6,217 nt of DNA from Actinomycetes bacterium. GTDB taxonomy: Bacteria; Actinomycetota; Actinomycetes; Mycobacteriales; Mycobacteriaceae. The DNA is taken from NCBI GenBank assembly GCA_023415515.1, contig JAEZKH010000091.1:1-6217 (forward strand), given 5' to 3'. Positions 5,441 to 6,217 of this stretch are shown in pieces. A model generated the notes under the pieces. The model saw only the letters and a list, made by a program, of their open reading frames with translations, made no database searches and was not told where the DNA came from. Every line of letters starts with the position of its first letter. Within the stretch, counting starts at the first letter, position 1. A program made the translations under genes and the position numbers.

Positions 5441-6217
5441 ATGGGTTATGCAAAACACGTCGGACGTGTGGGGGCACTCGCGTTCGCCCTCGGCCTCGGC
5501 ACAGTCGTTGCCACGACCACACCCGGTGTAGCTTTCGCTGACGAAACGGACCCGGACACGAACGTCGGGACGAACCAGCCGAACGACCCGGGTCCGGCAA
5601 CCGGCACGCCGAACGAGAACCCCGATCCGACGCCTCCGACCAGGGGCGAGACAACGCCTCCTGGTGAGAACAACCAACACCAGAGGAACGACACCAACAC
5701 TCAGTCGCCTTCCGACGGTACCGAAATCCGCACGGCCGAGCGGGGCGAGGTGCTGAACACGGGCGGATATCGACCGGACGAGAACAATAGCGAAGAGAAG
5801 ACCCCCGAGCCGACGGGCACGACGCGTCCGGTCGTTCACGTCCCCGAAACGGCTCCGGTGATCACACCAAAGGATTGGCTCCGATCCCACGGCACCGTCA
5901 TCGACGAGGGCAAGTCGAAATACGTTCAGCAGCAGCAACAGCGGAAAGCCGCGCTGCAGATCACGCCAGGCCCGGATCTGGAGAAGACCAAGGGCCTAGA
6001 AAGCACCGGGGCGCAGCAGCGTGACACGTCGCTGAGCGGAAGCGCTCGAGGACTGCCCAAAGACAATGCCATGGCAACGTTCTCAGCGGCCGATGACGAC
6101 AGCCAGACGGCGCAGACAACTGCTTCCGCAGCGGCACCGGCACCAACGCCGACGCTCACATCAGTCTTCACCGGCTTCTTGGCACTGGTGGGTCTCGGCC
6201 CCTCGACTGGCGCGGGC
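5441..6217 (+). CDS. Secreted mycobacterial multidomain protein, N-terminal part
   Basis: The frame is open from ATG 5441 to the window edge (259 codons, no stop), so the gene is partial at its 3' end. Residues 1-33 are a signal peptide: basic start GYAKHVGR, hydrophobic core ALAFALGLGTVVA, and an AFA site with cleavage expected after Ala33. Residues 34-135 are a Pro/Thr/Asn/Glu-rich disordered region without cysteine. A mixed region (about 136-215) holds TPKDWLRSHG, five glutamines (163-167) and a charged stretch. An Ala/Thr/Pro linker (about 222-238) leads into a hydrophobic segment, LTSVFTGFLALVGLGP (239-254). I recognise this start and the linker-to-hydrophobic pattern from large mycobacterial exported proteins that carry Ig-like repeats or alpha/beta hydrolase domains further on. 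The functional domain lies outside the window, so no activity can be assigned. No cysteine is seen. Confidence 0.85.
   Translation, partial: MGYAKHVGRVGALAFALGLGTVVATTTPGVAFADETDPDTNVGTNQPNDPGPATGTPNENPDPTPPTRGETTPPGENNQHQRNDTNTQSPSDGTEIRTAERGEVLNTGGYRPDENNSEEKTPEPTGTTRPVVHVPETAPVITPKDWLRSHGTVIDEGKSKYVQQQQQRKAALQITPGPDLEKTKGLESTGAQQRDTSLSGSARGLPKDNAMATFSAADDDSQTAQTTASAAAPAPTPTLTSVFTGFLALVGLGPSTGAG

Noticed and set aside
5432..6171. Minus-strand frames opposite the secreted-protein gene
   Set aside because: They are shadows. The plus strand carries a signal peptide, a ribosome binding site and an uninterrupted frame.

Overview
The window looks like a chromosomal segment from a mycobacterium, probably a fast-growing Mycolicibacterium-type species. 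The reasons are high G+C, GTG starts, TANNNT-type -10 elements, and a gene order (lipB-lipA-DUF4191-RDD-glnA1) and protein sequences that closely resemble M. tuberculosis Rv2217-Rv2220 as I remember them. No database search was possible.

Bases 1-1814 hold a compact plus-strand operon: the 3' end of lipB, lipA overlapping it by 4 bp, and a small DUF4191 membrane protein 4 bp further on. LipB and LipA carry out the two steps that build protein-bound lipoate. A minus-strand RDD-family membrane protein gene (1893-2369) converges on this operon. A hairpin sits between the two stops, and the RDD gene appears to be read as a leaderless mRNA. It is divergent from glnA1.

Bases 2398-3974 hold glnA1, type I glutamine synthetase, with all recognised catalytic residues and the adenylylation Tyr406. 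Upstream are four 5-bp half-sites at exact 11-bp intervals, which read as a GlnR array overlapping a TTGACT -35 element. A hairpin plus T-run terminator follows the gene. glnE and glnA2, which follow glnA1 in M. tuberculosis, are not in the window.

Bases 4104-4628 hold a DoxX-family membrane protein with an unusual arginine-rich C-terminal tail.

Bases 4629-5440 (812 bp) hold no gene I can support. The first part is GC-rich. From about 4950 the sequence is AT-richer (about 50% G+C in the stretches counted) and holds several palindromes, a Cheo-box-like GAAC-N4-GTTC and a plausible promoter at 5165-5192. That promoter would give a leader of about 240 nt containing several small inverted repeats.

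Bases 5441-6217 are the 5' part of a secreted protein gene that runs off the window. It has a clear Sec-type signal peptide of the mycobacterial 'GYAK-VGRVGALA' type, a long Pro/Thr/Asn/Glu-rich disordered region and a hydrophobic segment at the edge. It is not visible as a closed ORF because its stop lies outside. The least explained part of the window is this gene together with its leader.
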